From NCBI GenBank assembly GCA_913064945.1, contig CAJYAN010000002.1, forward strand, positions 273,447 to 337,446: a DNA stretch of 64,000 bases, read 5' to 3'. Positions 60,368 through 64,000 of the stretch are shown in pieces. The notes under the pieces are model-generated. The model had not been told where the DNA came from. It did not search any database and saw nothing but the letters and a program-made list of their open reading frames with translations. The stretch's first letter is position 1; each line of letters starts with the position of its first letter. A program made the position numbers and the translations under genes. The stretch is from an uncultured Gammaproteobacteria bacterium (lineage in GTDB: Bacteria; Pseudomonadota; Gammaproteobacteria; UBA6429; Thiohalophilaceae).

Positions 60368-60769
60368 ATGAACATTAAAATTTTGTTGTTTATCGCCTGC
60401 GGGGGCGCGCTCGGCGCACTGAGTCGTTTTGCTGTTTCCAATGGTGTACATCAATTGGTAGGCAAAGGCTTCCCCTATGGCACGTTGACCGTCAACGTCC
60501 TCGGCTCATTCCTGATTGGGTTCCTCTATATTATAATGCTGGAACGTATGGCGCTGGAACCTCACTGGCGTGCCCTGGCGATTACCGGATTTCTCGGCGC
60601 ACTGACGACGTTCTCAACCTTCTCATTAGAGACCTTTCAGCTGATCGAGGATGGCGCGATGTTAAAGGCGCTTAGCAATGTTGCCATCAACGTTATCGTG
60701 TGTCTGCTGATGTGCTGGGTAGGCGTCATTTTAGGACGGCGTCTGTTCGCTGGCGTGGGTTCATTTTAG
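60368..60769 (+). CDS. crcB: CrcB/Fluc fluoride channel
   Basis: A 133-residue membrane protein with four helices. GALGALSRFAVS, GTLTVNVLGSFLIGF and GFLGALTTFSTFSLE are Fluc signatures. It exports fluoride. Only 39 bases separate it from rarA, too short for a fluoride riboswitch. The DUF190 gene follows after ten bases. Confidence 0.96.
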   Translation: MNIKILLFIACGGALGALSRFAVSNGVHQLVGKGFPYGTLTVNVLGSFLIGFLYIIMLERMALEPHWRALAITGFLGALTTFSTFSLETFQLIEDGAMLKALSNVAINVIVCLLMCWVGVILGRRLFAGVGSF

Positions 60770-60779
60770 AGGTGTTAGG

Positions 60780-61085
60780 ATGAAACTAACCGAAGTTACC
60801 GTAGTTCGCATTTATCTCACCGAAGGTGAGACCCAGTTAAACAGTCTCATCAAGCGCCTGCGTGACTGGGAAAAAATTCGCGGTGTCACCGTGTTTCGTG
60901 GTATTGCCGGGTATGGACATACCGGCGTGATGCATGGCATGCAACTGGTCGACCTGTCGTTGAACATGCCTATTGTGATCGAGTTTTTTGATACACCTGA
61001 AAAGATCGATGAAATTCTTCAGCATTTGGATACTGTCGTACATCCAGGCCATCTAATTAAATGGTCTGCTGAAGTCAACGAATAA
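60780..61085 (+). CDS. DUF190 family protein
   Basis: A 101-residue protein of the DUF190 family, often encoded beside crcB and possibly a cytoplasmic regulator of the channel (inference from context). It has the segments VTVFRGIAGYGHTGVMH and VIEFFDTPEKI. GAGGTGTTAGG precedes the ATG. Confidence 0.92.
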   Translation: MKLTEVTVVRIYLTEGETQLNSLIKRLRDWEKIRGVTVFRGIAGYGHTGVMHGMQLVDLSLNMPIVIEFFDTPEKIDEILQHLDTVVHPGHLIKWSAEVNE

Positions 61086-61096
61086 TAACCGAGTAA

Positions 61097-62558
<1,462 letters not shown>

Positions 62559-62585
62559 AACACGTTCCTTCAGGCTGATACACAA

Positions 62586-62606
62586 AGCCCCGGATAAACC
62601 GGGGCT
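62586..62606 (-). terminator. Terminator after the BAX-inhibitor-family gene
   Basis: AGCCCCGG (62586-62593) and CCGGGGCT (62599-62606) form a perfect 8-bp stem with loop ATAAA. On the minus strand it is followed by TTTGTGT. It lies 27 bases after the stop at 62634. Confidence 0.8.
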
Positions 62607-62633
62607 CGTGCTACTTCGTGGGAGGGTAAATCG

Positions 62634-63302
62634 TTAATTCCTGTTGAGTGAGCCCAACAGGTTCAGCAAGGCAACAAACATATTGTAAATATCAAGGTAG
62701 AGGGCAACCGTCGCTAACAGATAGTTGGTCTCACCACCATGAATAATGCGGCTGGTGTCGAACAGGATAAATCCACTCATCAGCAAAATGACAATGGACG
62801 ATATTGCCAGTGACAGGGCCGGTACATGCAGAAAAATATTCGCGATTGCCGCTATCAGGACGACGATCATGCCGACAAACAGCAGGCCACCCATGAAGCT
62901 GAAATCCTTACGTGTGGTAAGTGCATAACCGGAAAGTCCCAGAAAAATGACACCGGTACCCCCCAGTGCGGTCATGACGATATGGCTACCATTGGTCATC
63001 ATCAGATACTGATTCAATAGTGGACCAAGGCCAAAACCCATCAGGCCGGTAAAGGCGAAGACCACGGCAACACCCGCGGAGGAATTGGCGGTACGAGGCA
63101 GGACAAACCAGAGCAGGGCAATCGCTGCAATCATGGTAAACAGCGGCGTGCTGGGTCCCATACGCATGCTCATGGAAATACCTGCGGTGATGGCACTGAA
63201 AATCATGGTCATCGATAACATGGCATAGGTATTTCGCAGTACCTTGTTGGTTTCTAGAGCAGAAACTTTGGTACGGCCAACAGCAGATTGATTCTGAAAC
63301 AT
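62634..63302 (-). CDS. yccA: BAX-inhibitor-1/YccA family membrane protein
   Basis: A 222-residue protein with seven hydrophobic helices, beginning with a soluble NQSAVGRTKVSALETNKVLRNTY segment, typical of the TMBIM/YccA family. E. coli YccA binds and modulates FtsH. The C-terminal helix ends NLLGSLNRN. Confidence 0.93.
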   Translation of the reverse strand: MFQNQSAVGRTKVSALETNKVLRNTYAMLSMTMIFSAITAGISMSMRMGPSTPLFTMIAAIALLWFVLPRTANSSAGVAVVFAFTGLMGFGLGPLLNQYLMMTNGSHIVMTALGGTGVIFLGLSGYALTTRKDFSFMGGLLFVGMIVVLIAAIANIFLHVPALSLAISSIVILLMSGFILFDTSRIIHGGETNYLLATVALYLDIYNMFVALLNLLGSLNRN

Positions 63303-63631
63303 ATAGGTTCCTCGTTTTCCTTAATAATTAACTATCACTACGACAACAGCATACCTGAGTAGTTCACAATAGCAACCCGTGTAAGCTTCGAATATATATG
63401 AAATTTTCAGGTAAGGCGCTGGAAATCTCATAACGCTTAGGGTATTCTCGCAACCCCTGACACGCTGGTGTCACATAGACCTTTATGTGGTGAATCTACA
63501 GCTTTTCAAGGTCTAAACTACGCACATAAAGTAGCCTAAGCGACGGGGGAAAGTAACTAGGGATTAGTACCTATAGGGCCTGGATGGCAAAATTGTGGCT
63601 TAATACATAAGCAATAATTGAATATACTGCC
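63303..63631. other. Intergenic region rich in short hairpins
   Basis: No gene is seen. TGACAC-GCTG-GTGTCA (63458-63473) and CACATA-GACCTT-TATGTG (63472-63489) are overlapping hairpins that could alternate. TATACT at 63623-63628 could be a -10 element just before the first tandem unit. Confidence 0.45.
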
Positions 63632-64000
63632 GAGCTGACTGAGTGGTCGACAAATTTGCCGGGAGCAAATTTGGACAGCTGAAAGCTGGCCCGAAGGGTG
63701 AAGGGCAGGACGCCCGGAACAGAGTGGCGGGAACCGCCGCTTGAGACCAACAAAGCTACTTTATGAACGTTGGTAATGATACGGATATGAAATAGAAAGT
63801 TTTGGAGAGCTGGCTGAGTGGTCGACAAATTTGCCGGGAGCAAATTTGGACAGCTGAAAGCTGGCCCGAAGGGTGAAGGGCAGGACGCCCGGAACAGAGT
63901 GGCGGGAACCGCCGCTTGAGACCAACAAAGCTACTTTATGAACGTTGGTAATGATACGGATATGAAATAGAAAGTTTTGGAGAGCTGGCTGAGTGGTCGA
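63632..64000 (+). repeat. 175-bp tandem repeat, each unit starting with a serine-tRNA-like 5' fragment
   Basis: Two full 175-base units (63632-63806 and 63807-63981) and the start of a third (63982-64000) are visible. The full units differ by one base (G to A near 63638). Units 2 and 3 are preceded by GGA, giving GGAGAGCTGGCTGAGTGGTCGA, which matches the first 22 bases of a typical serine tRNA (acceptor strand and D arm). The unit body can fold into several hairpins: CAAATTTG-CCGGGAG-CAAATTTG, GGGC-AGGAC-GCCC, GGCGG-GAA-CCGCC and ACCAAC with GTTGGT. No tRNA 3' half occurs inside a unit. The window ends within unit 3. Confidence 0.9.

Noticed and set aside
63804..63825. Complete serine tRNA gene
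   Set aside because: Only the first 22 bases match; no anticodon arm, T arm (GGTTCGA) or CCA end follows within the unit.
63571..63843. Minus-strand 90-aa frame in the tandem repeats
   Set aside because: It spans a repeat boundary and would be interrupted by the next unit; the repeat explains the open frame.

Overview
The window comes from a sulfur-oxidising gammaproteobacterium. The main evidence is a reverse-type dissimilatory sulfite reductase operon on the minus strand at the left edge (dsrA-dsrB-dsrE-dsrF-dsrH-dsrC-dsrM, read from 4796 down to 32). DsrEFH and a two-cysteine DsrC mark the oxidative form of the pathway. The housekeeping blocks on the right follow the gene order known from E. 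coli and its relatives: rluE-nudJ, mnmA-hflD and purB; cspD-clpS-clpA-infA-aat; trxB, ftsK-lolA-rarA-serS. A free-living or symbiotic member of a Chromatiales-like lineage fits. I cannot name the species from sequence reading alone.

Layout. 1-4800: dsr operon, whose dsrK end lies outside the window. 4860-5220: divergent control region with two strong dyads. 5221-7865: plus-strand cluster of a TauD-like oxygenase, a 61-aa unknown, a stand-alone Cas6-like protein, a cysteine-free DsrC paralogue and a 67-aa unknown. 7966-13112: two more 2-oxoglutarate/Fe(II) oxygenases, an HPP membrane protein, an acetyltransferase and several unknowns. 13562-18709: SEL1 protein, MoxR-type AAA+ ATPase, VWA/metallopeptidase-like protein, probable DsrS, a coupled unknown and a monothiol-sized glutaredoxin, with related inverted repeats between the genes. 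19003-28650: mixed metabolic genes, including phospholipase A, ergothioneine synthesis (egtB-egtD), persulfide dioxygenase, GST, cytochrome c and a rhodanese. 28742-36027: M61 peptidase, an orphan secretin-like protein, the ribosomal oxygenase RoxA, a diguanylate cyclase and purB. 36366-41708: small unknowns, DUF4202, aconitase, hflD. 41714-50488: mnmA, a GGDEF/EAL sensor, nudJ-rluE, cspD and clpS-clpA. 50510-55981: infA to trxB, then alanine dehydrogenase. 56051-63302: ftsK, lolA, rarA, crcB, DUF190, serS and a BAX-inhibitor-family protein.

How the parts fit. DsrAB oxidises sulfur delivered through DsrEFH and DsrC, and DsrM passes electrons to or from the membrane. The genes for persulfide dioxygenase, rhodanese, glutaredoxin, ergothioneine synthesis and the tRNA 2-thiolation enzyme MnmA add further sulfur handling. 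ClpS, ClpA, Aat and Bpt lie within about 5 kb and together make up the N-degron pathway.

The least explained parts are the Cas6-like/DsrC-like cluster next to dsr, the MoxR-VWA-DsrS cluster with its repeat-bearing gaps, and the right end. There, 175-bp tandem units each begin with what looks like the first 22 bases of a serine tRNA. No CRISPR array, insertion sequence or complete RNA gene was found in the window.
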